Shown here: positions 17,747 to 26,343 of the stretch, one piece after another
How the letters are laid out: each line of letters opens with the position of its first letter
How positions within the stretch are numbered: position 1 is the stretch's first letter
NCBI GenBank assembly: GCA_964431735.1
Contig: CAYSLJ010000022.1
Span: 1 to 55,266 of the forward strand
Reading direction: 5' to 3'
Source of the DNA: CALARM01 sp964431735
GTDB lineage: Bacteria > Vulcanimicrobiota > SpSt-956 > JAKJGF01
DNA: 55,266 nt
Made by a program: the position numbers and the translations under genes
Notes under the pieces: model-generated
The model's input: only the letters and a program-made list of their open reading frames with translations
Databases searched by the model: none
Told to the model about the DNA's origin: nothing

Positions 17747-20501
17747 GAGAAGTTTTTCTTCCAGTATTACGTATATTTTTTTCACCCTTTGTCTCAGTCA
17801 TTATATATTGCGTTTTTTTATCTAATTTAATATAAGGTTTAATATCTAAATCTCTCCGCCTGATAGGAAACTTATTTCCAGACAGAGTTCCAGGAATTTT
17901 AACAGAGGAAAGGACGGGGCTATTTTCGACAGAAAAATTTTCCGGCAATAATGGTTCCGGCAAAGGTGCATCTTTAACAGAAGATTTAATGAAAGATTTT
18001 TCCGGCAATAATGGTTCCGGCAAAGGTGCATCTTTAACAGAAGATTTAATGGAAGATTTTTCCGGCAATAATAGTTCCGGCAAAGGTGCATCTTTAACAG
18101 AAGATTTAATGGAAGATTTTTCCGGCAATAATAGTTCCGGCAAAGGTGCATCTTTAACAGAAGATTTAATGGAAGATTTTTCCGACAATAATAGTTCCGG
18201 CAAAGGTGCATCTTTAACAGAAGATTTAATGGAAGGTTCATCAAGGAATTTTTCTTTAAATGAACTTTCCCGGTTAAAGACAAGCTCATCACGAAGTATA
18301 TCTTTAACAGGAGTTTCCAGATTTACAACAGCTTCAACAAGGGACTTATCCTGAGCGGGGAGTGACATTTTTACAACATCAGCTTCAACAGATGTTTCTC
18401 TTTTTACAGAAAGTTCTTCAAGAAGCTGTTCTTTATCGTGTTCTTCCATTTTTGCCAGAGCTTCAATTATAGGTTTGTCTTTAACTGATAATGTCATTTT
18501 CAGTACAGGCCTGACATCAGATGAAACATCTGCCACTGGAGAAACAATTTCTTCCAGTTTTTTTGTTACAGTCGTAGTTTTTTTTAATGTTTTCTCTTCC
18601 TCTTTAAGATCTTTCTTTACAACTTTTTTAAGAACAAATTTATCCCTTTCATTCTCTTCAGCACTTTTTCTGTCATGTTCTTCTTCAACCCTGTCAGAAA
18701 AAAGTGGTCTTGAAACCTTTATTTTACCCTCTTTGACTTTCATTCTGTATTTTTTTAGCAAACCTTCTTTTCCTGTACTATGTTCAGAAGGCAATGGAGG
18801 TTCAGCAGTAAGTTCCCTTGTCTCTTTTGAAAGATGGGGAGATATGTGCTGGCTTCCTGATGAAAGTTCACTTGTATCTTTAAACTGTTCAGGAAGTTTA
18901 AGTAGAGACGTCTTAAAATCTGTTTCTTTATCTGTATAAATCTCCTGCTGTCCAGCATCACTTCTTTTCTTTATTACTTCCGTAAGATTATTAAGGGCAC
19001 CCTGTAACACTCTTTTTGTTGTTATGGAAAAGAGGCCTTCCTTCTCAATAGCTTTTTTTATAGGTTCTACTGCATCTTCTTTCCCGAACTCTGAAAGAGA
19101 TATAGCACAGATTCGTCTGATGTTATGATCTTCATCTTTAAGACCATCTAATAAATTGTTATAAAAAGATGCATATTTAACCCTGCTCAGTAAATTAAAA
19201 GCAAACAGACGGACCGAGCTGTCTTTATATGAAAACAGTTCGGAAAGCCATGGAGAAACAATATATTCTTCATCAGGCAACCTGATTTTTTCAAGACTCT
19301 CAATGGCAGTTGTTCTGATACTTTTATTATCGGATTTCAATAACTTTAACAATTCATCAACAGCTATATTATCTCCAATTTCTCCCAGTGCAATAGCAGA
19401 CTGTTTTTGAAGTGTCACATCATCTTCAGATAACAATTTAATTAAAGCTACTGTAGCCTTTTCCTGTATAATACCGCCGAGAGCTTTAATAGCACGCAAT
19501 CTGTTCTTTATATCATTGGATTTTAATTGAAGTATTAATAAATCCGTATCTGATAGCCCTTTTTCACTCTGGATTACAGAAAAAGGATCCTTCCACAGTA
19601 AAAGGGCATATTTAATTTCGTCTATAGATTGATACCTGTCCTTAATCTTCATTGCTTTTGCTTTTGAAATAACATAATTCATATAAAGGGAAATTTCCGG
19701 TTTAACCTTTTTGGCTGGAGGATCAAGAGAAAAACCTCTGGGATGATACCCTGTAATAAGATGATAAATAGTAGTGCCAAAGGAATAAATATCACTCCTG
19801 TTATCACATGGCTTTCCTCCGCATTGTTCAGGTGAAGCATAACCAATAGTTACAAATTCATGAGACGAAGCAGGAGAGTCACCGAGTGATACTCTGGCTA
19901 TACCGAAATCTATAAGAACGAGAGCGCCGTCTGCCCTTCTTATCATTATATTTGCAGGTTTAAGATCCCTGTATATTATAGGAGGTTCTCTATTATGTAA
20001 ATAACTCAAAACATCACATAAATGAATAGCCCATTCTATTACCTGTTCTTCCGGGACTCCTCTGTCCTTATAATGTTCGTCCATTATAGTCAGGAGATCA
20101 TCTCCAACTATATAGTCCATAATAAGATAATATTTTCCATTTACTGTAAAATAATCGTATACTCTGGGCAGGCCCGGATGCTGGAGACTTGCAAGAAGCC
20201 TGGCCTCTGTTTCGAAAAGCTCACTTTCAGATGTTTCATCAACAAATGAACTTTTATGAAGTTCTTTAATAGCACAGACTTTACCTAAATTTCTGTCAAG
20301 AGCCATAAAAATGGTACCCATACCGCCGCTCTTTATAGTTTTCAGAAGAGTATATCTGTCTGTAAGCTGCTCTGCTTCCATAATACGTGTTTCATAGAAT
20401 GTTAAAAAATAATCTTCTGAAGCAAAAATATTACCGCATCTGATACAAAAGAGATCATTAACATTATTTACCTGGGCACACTTATCACAGTTTTTATACA
20501 T
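17742..20501 (-). CDS. Zinc-ribbon Ser/Thr kinase with HEAT repeats (paralogue B)
   Basis: The protein has 919 residues. An N-terminal zinc ribbon (C5, C8, C19, C22) precedes a kinase domain (about 50-315) with loop SGGMGTIF, lysine K79, catalytic YRDLKPAN (D179), DFG (D198) and GYASPEQC. HEAT-like repeats follow (about 330-520; ALGEIGDNIAVDELLKLLKS). The remaining 400 residues are charged, low-complexity and include five 20-residue repeats (SSIKSSVKDAPLPE type). No membrane segment is present. It starts five bases after the upstream paralogue (20507-23533), is clearly its duplicate, and lacks that protein's Cys-rich C terminus. HEAT repeats suggest a protein-binding scaffold whose substrates are unknown. 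Confidence 0.88.
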   Translation of the reverse strand: MYKNCDKCAQVNNVNDLFCIRCGNIFASEDYFLTFYETRIMEAEQLTDRYTLLKTIKSGGMGTIFMALDRNLGKVCAIKELHKSSFVDETSESELFETEARLLASLQHPGLPRVYDYFTVNGKYYLIMDYIVGDDLLTIMDEHYKDRGVPEEQVIEWAIHLCDVLSYLHNREPPIIYRDLKPANIMIRRADGALVLIDFGIARVSLGDSPASSHEFVTIGYASPEQCGGKPCDNRSDIYSFGTTIYHLITGYHPRGFSLDPPAKKVKPEISLYMNYVISKAKAMKIKDRYQSIDEIKYALLLWKDPFSVIQSEKGLSDTDLLILQLKSNDIKNRLRAIKALGGIIQEKATVALIKLLSEDDVTLQKQSAIALGEIGDNIAVDELLKLLKSDNKSIRTTAIESLEKIRLPDEEYIVSPWLSELFSYKDSSVRLFAFNLLSRVKYASFYNNLLDGLKDEDHNIRRICAISLSEFGKEDAVEPIKKAIEKEGLFSITTKRVLQGALNNLTEVIKKRSDAGQQEIYTDKETDFKTSLLKLPEQFKDTSELSSGSQHISPHLSKETRELTAEPPLPSEHSTGKEGLLKKYRMKVKEGKIKVSRPLFSDRVEEEHDRKSAEENERDKFVLKKVVKKDLKEEEKTLKKTTTVTKKLEEIVSPVADVSSDVRPVLKMTLSVKDKPIIEALAKMEEHDKEQLLEELSVKRETSVEADVVKMSLPAQDKSLVEAVVNLETPVKDILRDELVFNRESSFKEKFLDEPSIKSSVKDAPLPELLLSEKSSIKSSVKDAPLPELLLPEKSSIKSSVKDAPLPELLLPEKSSIKSSVKDAPLPEPLLPEKSFIKSSVKDAPLPEPLLPENFSVENSPVLSSVKIPGTLSGNKFPIRRRDLDIKPYIKLDKKTQYIMTETKGEKNIRNTGRKTSP
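17941..18234 (-). repeat. Five 60-bp in-frame coding repeats
   Basis: Five nearly identical 60-base units encode a 20-residue repeat (KSSIKSSVKDAPLPE then LLLPE or similar) in kinase paralogue B. Because 60 is divisible by three and the unit has no stops, other frames also stay open here, which creates spurious ORFs. The units differ by only a few bases, so the expansion is recent and copy number may vary between strains. Confidence 0.95.
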
Positions 20502-20506
20502 TTTTC

Positions 20507-23500
20507 CTATCTTTCATAATGTTCACTCTTAAAAAATGGGCATGTAGCACATTTTTTTGTAGCAGCAAGAGGACCTCTTGGCTTTTTCCCATCAATATTA
20601 CCGACTGTATGAGCACATCTTCTTCCTTTTTTAGGATACGCAGGACATAGTGCCTGTTTACCGCATAACATAACCTCCCAGCAATTAAGAGGTTCATCTT
20701 TAAATTCAATCTTCTCTTTTAACTCTTCTTCCCTGGCTTTTTTTTCTTTCAAACGCTGTCTGTCTGCTTCAAGTTCTTCTTTAAGTTTTTCTCTTTCTGC
20801 CAGAAGCTTTTTATCTTTAATTTCAGGCGTATAATCTGTAACATCAAGATTAAGATAGGCTTTTCTCTGTGCTTTTTCATATTCCAGTTCTTCAAATTTC
20901 CTTTTTCTTTCCTGTTCTTCCTTTTTTTTCTTCTCTTCCAGCTGTCTTTTTTCTTCTTCCAGTTCTCTTTTAAGTTTTGCCAGGGTATCTTCTTCTTTCT
21001 TTTTAGATGGTTGCTTTACATCCTGTATCAATGACTTATATTTTTCCTTTTTACTTGCAATTTCTTCTTTACTGAGAACAGGTTCAGGTAAAGGTTTCTT
21101 CGGAGCAGGAGGAGCTATCGTATCTATCAGCTTCTTTTTTAAGAGTTCCTTTAATTTTGTTCCCGATTTAGCAGAAATTTTACTTTCTACCTGATGAACA
21201 GGTTCCGGAATTTCTTCCTTTTTTATAGAGGTAACAGAAACCGGTTCAGGTGTTATAACAGACCTTGCAACATGTTCAATCTGGTATAAAGATTTATCTT
21301 CATATTGCTCTTCCGCAGGTTTAAGTTCAGGTTGTCCTTCTTCAGGTTTATATTCAGGTAATTCTTCTTCAGGTTTATATTCCCCTGAAGCTTCTCCCGT
21401 GTATTCAGTCAACATATCGTGACTTTTTGTTTTAGTAGAAAGTTCATCAAGAAGCTTTTCTTTATCCGGCTCTTCCAGTTGTGTAACAGCTTCAATTAAA
21501 GGCCTGTCTTTAGCGGAAAGTTTCATTTTCAAAACATGCTTTTTATCCTGTTCGTGAGCCTGTTCCTGTGCTGTATTCTCTGGATTTACAGAAGGAACAT
21601 CTTTTTTCTTCAGGGATTTTTTTAACTTTGTCTCTCTTTCAGAAGCTTCTTCTTTCCTGGCTTTTTTCAGAACAAATTTCTGTTCTTCAGCTTTTCCTGG
21701 AGTTTGCTTTTCACTCTTTTCCTGAGAAGAAAAGAGAGGTTTCGAAACCTTTATCTCACCATGGGAAACTTTTTCTCTATATTTCTGTAGTAACCCTTCT
21801 CTGTTTTCTGGAGTCTGTTTATCTTCTGAAGAAACCTCTCCTGTATCTCTACGATTTTCTTTATCAGGTGAAAGTTCTTTTGTATCTTTGAATTGTTCCG
21901 GGAGGGATAATTCAGAAGTCTCAAAGCCGCTCTGAACATCTACATAATCATAAATATTACTGCTATCTGTCGTCTCATAAATGTCCTGTTGCTGTCTATA
22001 TACTGTATCTTTGAGTTTTGCAAGGGCCTTCTGGAGGATCCTTTTTGTTGCAATGGAAAAGAATGTTTCTTTTTCAATTGCTTTTTTTATAGGATTTATG
22101 GCATCCGGCCTTCCCCATTCTGCAAGGGTCATAGCACAGAGTCTTCTAATATTATGGTCTTCATCTGTAAGTCCTTCGAATAAATAGGAGTAAAAGGATT
22201 CATATTTAAATTTACTCTGCAGAGTAAAAGCCAGTAAACGTACAGGACTGTCTTTATGGGCAAATAAATTCTTAATGCACGAAAAAACAATATACTCATC
22301 ATCAGGGAATTTAATTTTCTGAAGACTTTCCCCTGCAGCCAGTCTTAGACTTTTATCATCTGATTTCAACAAATTTAATAATCCGTCAATAGCTATATTA
22401 TCTCCAACCTCTCCAAGAGCTATGGCAGCCTGTTTTTGTACAGGTACATCATTTTCGTACAACAGCTTGGTTAAAGCTATAGTAGCCTTTTCCTGTATAA
22501 CACTGCTCAGGGCTTTTATAGCCTGTAATTTGGCTCTTTTATCATTTGATTTTAATTGAAGTATTAACAGATCGGTATTGGAAAGACCTCTGTCACTCTG
22601 AATAACGGAGAAAGGATCTTTCCATAATAAAAGAGAATGTTTAAGATCATCTGCTGATTTATACCTGTCTTTAATTTTCAATTCTATAGCTTTGGTAAGA
22701 ATATAATTCATATAAAATGAAATTTCAGGGTTCAATCTTTTGGGAGGTTCAAGGGAAAATCCTTCGGGGCGAATACCGGTAATAAGATGGTACAGCGTTG
22801 TTCCCAGGGAATAAATATCACTCCTTACATCACATGGTTTACCTGCACACTGTTCAGGTGACGCATAACCAATAGTGGCATATTCAGCAAGAGAAGAACT
22901 ATCTTTTTCCATTGATACTGCTATGCCGAAATCTACAAGAACCAGTGAATTATCAGCTCTTTTTATCATTATATTTGCAGGTTTAAGATCTCTGTATATG
23001 ATAGGAGGCTGTCTGTTATGTAAATAACTCAACACGTCACATATCTGAATAGCCCAGTCTATTACCTGTTCCTCAGGGAATCCCCTGTCATAATTATTTT
23101 CACTCATTATTGTGAGAAGATCTTCTCCTACAATGTAATCCATTACAAGATAGTATTTACCATTCACTGCAAAATAATCATATACCCTGGGTAGACTGCT
23201 GTGATTGAGGCTTGAAAGGAGTTTTGCTTCCTGTTCAAACATCTCTATGGACGCTTCGTTTATGCCATCCATTGCACTGAATCTCAGAAGCAGTTCTTTA
23301 ATAGCACAGACTTTGCCTAAATTCTTGTCTATACCCATAAAAATTGTTCCCATACCACCGCTTTTAATTGTTTTAAGAATACTATATCTATCGCTCAGTC
23401 TTTCTAATTCCATAACGCGGGAAGCATATAATTTCAAAAAAGAAGCTTCAGAGGTAAGAATATTACCGCATCTAATACAGAACTGCTCATTTACGTTGTT

Positions 23501-23533
23501 TAACTGGGAACATTTATCACAATTTTTATACAT
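20507..23533 (-). CDS. Zinc-ribbon Ser/Thr kinase with HEAT repeats and two-CW C terminus (paralogue A)
   Basis: The protein has 1008 residues. A zinc ribbon (C5, C8, C19, C22) is followed by a kinase domain (about 50-315) with catalytic YRDLKPAN (D182), DFG (D201) and GYASPEQC, then HEAT-like repeats (about 335-520). A long acidic/Lys-rich linker runs to about 820 and a Lys/Glu coiled coil to about 940. The C terminus is a Cys/Trp-rich module (LNCWEVMLCG, CPAYP, RRCAHTVG, CATCPFF) that matches the two-CW domain seen in bacterial signalling proteins. It is the first gene of a two-gene unit with paralogue B. Catalytic residues are intact, so an active kinase is expected. Confidence 0.88.
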   Translation of the reverse strand: MYKNCDKCSQLNNVNEQFCIRCGNILTSEASFLKLYASRVMELERLSDRYSILKTIKSGGMGTIFMGIDKNLGKVCAIKELLLRFSAMDGINEASIEMFEQEAKLLSSLNHSSLPRVYDYFAVNGKYYLVMDYIVGEDLLTIMSENNYDRGFPEEQVIDWAIQICDVLSYLHNRQPPIIYRDLKPANIMIKRADNSLVLVDFGIAVSMEKDSSSLAEYATIGYASPEQCAGKPCDVRSDIYSLGTTLYHLITGIRPEGFSLEPPKRLNPEISFYMNYILTKAIELKIKDRYKSADDLKHSLLLWKDPFSVIQSDRGLSNTDLLILQLKSNDKRAKLQAIKALSSVIQEKATIALTKLLYENDVPVQKQAAIALGEVGDNIAIDGLLNLLKSDDKSLRLAAGESLQKIKFPDDEYIVFSCIKNLFAHKDSPVRLLAFTLQSKFKYESFYSYLFEGLTDEDHNIRRLCAMTLAEWGRPDAINPIKKAIEKETFFSIATKRILQKALAKLKDTVYRQQQDIYETTDSSNIYDYVDVQSGFETSELSLPEQFKDTKELSPDKENRRDTGEVSSEDKQTPENREGLLQKYREKVSHGEIKVSKPLFSSQEKSEKQTPGKAEEQKFVLKKARKEEASERETKLKKSLKKKDVPSVNPENTAQEQAHEQDKKHVLKMKLSAKDRPLIEAVTQLEEPDKEKLLDELSTKTKSHDMLTEYTGEASGEYKPEEELPEYKPEEGQPELKPAEEQYEDKSLYQIEHVARSVITPEPVSVTSIKKEEIPEPVHQVESKISAKSGTKLKELLKKKLIDTIAPPAPKKPLPEPVLSKEEIASKKEKYKSLIQDVKQPSKKKEEDTLAKLKRELEEEKRQLEEKKKKEEQERKRKFEELEYEKAQRKAYLNLDVTDYTPEIKDKKLLAEREKLKEELEADRQRLKEKKAREEELKEKIEFKDEPLNCWEVMLCGKQALCPAYPKKGRRCAHTVGNIDGKKPRGPLAATKKCATCPFFKSEHYER

Positions 23534-23842
23534 ACAATACTTCCCTGACTATTACCCACATCTTTTTAGAGTGACTTGAAAACAGGTTTTTATATACATA
23601 CCTGGTAATAGTCGAAATACTTCCAGATACAATTTTTACAAAAAAGTTTATATAAAATTAATTTGCTAAATATAATTAAACCCCTGCTTTTTATAAGAAT
23701 TAATTTTTATTACCTTTCAGCTTTTAGCTATCACCCGGGGGACTGATAATAATAATTTTAAAAAATCAGTAAAAAAATCTGAGAAAATGGTATAATATAT
23801 AGTAAAAATAAATTCTGGAGTTCTATTAAGTTTTATCATTAA
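23534..23842. other. Divergent spacer kinase A / TatD
   Basis: The spacer contains an inverted repeat GACTATTACC (23547-23556) / GGTAATAGTC (23604-23613) in the presumed leader of kinase paralogue A, with flanking AATACTTCC direct repeats. It also contains an extended -10 promoter toward the TatD gene. No gene is present, and no clear promoter for the kinase unit was identified. Confidence 0.5.
23788..23796 (+). promoter_or_regulatory. Extended -10 promoter for TatD gene
   Basis: TGGTATAAT (TGN plus consensus TATAAT at 23791-23796) lies 46 bases before the TatD start. No good -35 hexamer is present, which fits an extended -10 promoter. Confidence 0.55.
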
Positions 23843-24688
23843 ATGTTTACCGACATACATAGCCACCTCTATAATTTTACATTAAATGAAATAAAAGGCA
23901 TCATTAACAAATGCACTGAAGCAGGGGTAAAAAGAATAATAACATGTGTTTACAATAAAGATACTCTTATAAAGACTATTCCAATACTTAAAGCTTATAA
24001 AAATATTTATCTTTCAATGGGTGTCCATCCTCAGGTAGCATGGACAGAGAAAAAAGAATATAAGGATTTTGTACGTATCATGGAAGAAGCACTTGAGGCA
24101 TCTATTGCTGCAGGTGAAGCAGGATATGATAATCATGAAGGTAACCCTCCAATGGAAAGCCAGAAAGAAGCTTTTATAAGACAGATAGAAATGGTGAATA
24201 TAAAAAAATTGCCTTTAATAATTCACTGCAGAAAAGCTTTTGAAGAGCTTTTTACAGATCTGAACATGGTGGGAGATGACATAAAAATTATCATGCACTC
24301 CTATTCAGGCGGATTCAAATATCTGGCTCCGGCAATAAAAAAGGGATTTTATATATCCTTTTCCGGTTCACTTACATTTAAACGTTCGAAAAATCTAAAA
24401 AGAATAGCTTCTATGGTTCCATTAAATAAAATTCTGTGCGAAACAGACAGCCCCTTTATACCGCCTGAAACAGTTCCTGAGATTGATATGTCCAGACCGG
24501 AACATGTAGCTATTGTATTTAATGCTTTAAAAGAAGCCAGAGAGGAAGAAGAATATATTGTAAAGAAAGCTTTAGAGACTAATATTTCTTCATTATTTGA
24601 TTTCGAAAGGATTGACAGAAAAAGAGAAAAATATATTCAATTGCTGGAAGAAGCTCTAAAGAACTGTGAGGAAATAAATGCATCATAG
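23843..24688 (+). CDS. TatD-family metal-dependent hydrolase
   Basis: This 281-residue TIM-barrel amidohydrolase-type protein is probably a metal-dependent deoxyribonuclease or related phosphoesterase. Metal ligands are visible in order: DIHSH at residues 4-8 (HXH), GEAGYD near 93-98, IIHCRK near 127-132, IMHSYSGG near 150-157 and ETDSPF near 201-206. TatD proteins act in DNA repair or turnover, but many members have unknown substrates. The Shine-Dalgarno sequence is poor (a GGAG about 22 bases upstream), so initiation may be weak. Residues after about 250 form a charged tail longer than the family core. Confidence 0.88.
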   Translation: MFTDIHSHLYNFTLNEIKGIINKCTEAGVKRIITCVYNKDTLIKTIPILKAYKNIYLSMGVHPQVAWTEKKEYKDFVRIMEEALEASIAAGEAGYDNHEGNPPMESQKEAFIRQIEMVNIKKLPLIIHCRKAFEELFTDLNMVGDDIKIIMHSYSGGFKYLAPAIKKGFYISFSGSLTFKRSKNLKRIASMVPLNKILCETDSPFIPPETVPEIDMSRPEHVAIVFNALKEAREEEEYIVKKALETNISSLFDFERIDRKREKYIQLLEEALKNCEEINAS

Positions 24689-24750
24689 TAGTCAAAGAGA
24701 GGTATAAATTAGGAATGAACATTAAATAACTGTTTCAAATATATTAAATC

Positions 24751-24764
24751 GTGACGCGTAACGC
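24751..24764 (+). repeat. Short GTGACGC/GTAACGC array
   Basis: Two heptamers, GTGACGC and GTAACGC, lie between the TatD gene and the foldback repeat copy 3. They match the core unit of the TA-flanked elements, but no element ends are seen. Confidence 0.8.
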
Positions 24765-24800
24765 GATGGAAGAGACTATTAATTAAATTCTATTCCTGAA

Positions 24801-24930
24801 TTATATAGACGCAAAATATTAACAGTCTAAAAAACCAGTTTGCCACGTAACAGGCTCATATCTTTTCCGAAAGAGTCCGGCCAGAGGCAGGGTTTAGAAA
24901 TGGATAAGAACTTATCTGGAGCGGTAATTA
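24801..24930 (-). repeat. Foldback repeat, copy 3 (partial, reverse)
   Basis: Read on the minus strand this matches the left half of copies 1 and 2: TACCGCTCCAGATAAG, GGCCGGACTCTTTCGG, ACGTGGCAAACTGG and GACTGTTAATATTTTGCGTC. The right arm is missing after GTCTATATAA. It preserves the empty target of the insertion found in copy 1. Adjacent DNA (24931-24957) has GGTGTCAGCGG and ATATGGCACC, a remnant that resembles the other arm, so this copy is rearranged. Confidence 0.75.
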
Positions 24931-24976
24931 TTGGTGTCAGCGGTAAATATGGCACCAGTTAATAAAAGGTGAACAT

Positions 24977-25747
24977 ATGTCAGAATATTATGAAAGAACT
25001 GAATTATTAATAGGAAGAGAAAAATTACAGATAGTTTTACACAGCAGAGTGGCCATCTTCGGACTCGGAGGGGTAGGTTCTTTTGCCTGTGAAGGACTTG
25101 CAAGGTCCGGTATCGAGAAATTCATACTTGTAGATTTTGACAGAATAAGTGAGACAAATTTTAACAGGCACATAATAGGTACAAACGAAAATATCGGATT
25201 AAATAAAGTAGATGTAATGAAAGATAGAATATTATCTATAAATCCTTCTGCTGAAATATTAACATATTCGGATTTTTTAGATGTCCACTCTATAAAAGAG
25301 ATTATGAGGGAAACCGACAGGATTGACTTCTGTATTGAATCTATAGACAGTCTTGGGCCTAAAGTAAAAGTCATTAAAACACTTCTTAATCATAAGATAC
25401 CATTTATTTCCAGTATGGGAGCCGGAGGACGCCTTAATCCTCTCTGTGTAAAAGAAGGCATTCTGTCAGAGGTTGTAACATGTAATCTTGCAAAAAGGCT
25501 GAAAAGAATTCTGAAAAAAGACGGGATTAATTTAAATAACATACACGTCGTCTATTCGACGGAAAAAGGTACCATGCCTGAAAAAAGAAAAGCATGGGAA
25601 GAGAATGAATTTCAGAGAGGCAGAATAAGAGGAAGACAGGGAAGTTCTTGCTTCGTTCCGGCAGTATTCGGAATGACTATGTCTTACATAGCTTTTATTA
25701 ATATTATGGCAGGAAATAAAAGAGAAATAATGAATCAATCCCAATAA
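24977..25747 (+). CDS. tcdA: tRNA threonylcarbamoyladenosine dehydratase
   Basis: TcdA (formerly CsdL/YgdL) is an E1/ThiF-like ATP-dependent enzyme that cyclises t6A37 of ANN-decoding tRNAs. The 256-residue protein has the nucleotide-binding FGLGGVGSFACEGLARSG (about 28-45), the LVDFDRISETNFNRH ATP/metal segment, IESIDSLGPK and SSMGAGGRLNP in the order seen in TcdA. A Cys in GSSCFVPAVFGM sits near the C terminus. AAGGTG precedes the ATG. It is followed after 12 bases by kptA, also an RNA-acting enzyme, suggesting a small RNA-modification operon. Confidence 0.88.
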   Translation: MSEYYERTELLIGREKLQIVLHSRVAIFGLGGVGSFACEGLARSGIEKFILVDFDRISETNFNRHIIGTNENIGLNKVDVMKDRILSINPSAEILTYSDFLDVHSIKEIMRETDRIDFCIESIDSLGPKVKVIKTLLNHKIPFISSMGAGGRLNPLCVKEGILSEVVTCNLAKRLKRILKKDGINLNNIHVVYSTEKGTMPEKRKAWEENEFQRGRIRGRQGSSCFVPAVFGMTMSYIAFINIMAGNKREIMNQSQ

Positions 25748-25759
25748 AGGAGACGTTAT

Positions 25760-26317
25760 ATGGATTATACTGTATTAAGTAAAACAATATCTCATGCTTT
25801 AAGACATGAACCATGGTTATATGAACTGGAACTGGATAAGGAAGGATGGGTAGAAGTAGACATTTTGATAAAAACTCTCAGTCAGGAAAGAGAAGGATGG
25901 AAAAATCTTTCCACTCAGGATTTAGAAGAAATAATAAAGAGATCTTCCAAAAGAAGGTTTGAGATTAAGGGAAATAAAATAAGGGCTCTTTACGGACATT
26001 CCGTTCCGGAAAAATTACTTAAAGAACCGGTACCACCTCCAGAAATCCTGTTTCATGGAACATCTCACAGGGCATGGGAGATTATAAAATCCAGTGGTTT
26101 ACTCCCTATGAACAGACAGTATGTCCATCTTTCGTCTGATAAAAAAACAGCAATTGAAGTAGGTAAACGAAAAGACAAAAATCCAATCATTCTAATGGTA
26201 AAATCACAGGAAGCATTTGAAAAAGGAATAAAATTTTATAAAGGAAATGAAAAGATATGGCTTGCAGATTACGTACCGGCAGGATATATTGATGATATAA
26301 AAATTTCTTATCATTGA
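25760..26317 (+). CDS. kptA: RNA 2'-phosphotransferase KptA/Tpt1
   Basis: This 185-residue enzyme belongs to the Tpt1/KptA family, which removes an internal RNA 2'-phosphate using NAD+. An N-terminal winged-helix lobe carries SHALRHEP (conserved Arg-His). The ADP-ribosyltransferase-like lobe carries FHGTSHRAWEIIKSSGL, YVHLSSD and the C-terminal WLADYVPAGYI. The length is typical. AAAGGAG precedes the ATG. In bacteria lacking tRNA splicing the substrate is unclear; end-processing or removal of damage-derived 2'-phosphates are proposals. It sits between tcdA and the giant TPR-PQQ gene and overlaps the latter's open frame only if a TTG start is used. Confidence 0.9.
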   Translation: MDYTVLSKTISHALRHEPWLYELELDKEGWVEVDILIKTLSQEREGWKNLSTQDLEEIIKRSSKRRFEIKGNKIRALYGHSVPEKLLKEPVPPPEILFHGTSHRAWEIIKSSGLLPMNRQYVHLSSDKKTAIEVGKRKDKNPIILMVKSQEAFEKGIKFYKGNEKIWLADYVPAGYIDDIKISYH

Positions 26318-26343
26318 AAGATAAAAAGAGGAGCAGAAAACTG

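Noticed and set aside
17941..18234. Possible CRISPR array
   Set aside because: The units are contiguous 60-bp coding repeats without distinct spacers. The heptamer arrays likewise have no spacers.
17846..18354. Overlapping open frames of 148 and 121 codons in other frames
   Set aside because: They arise from the stop-free 60-bp repeats of kinase paralogue B.
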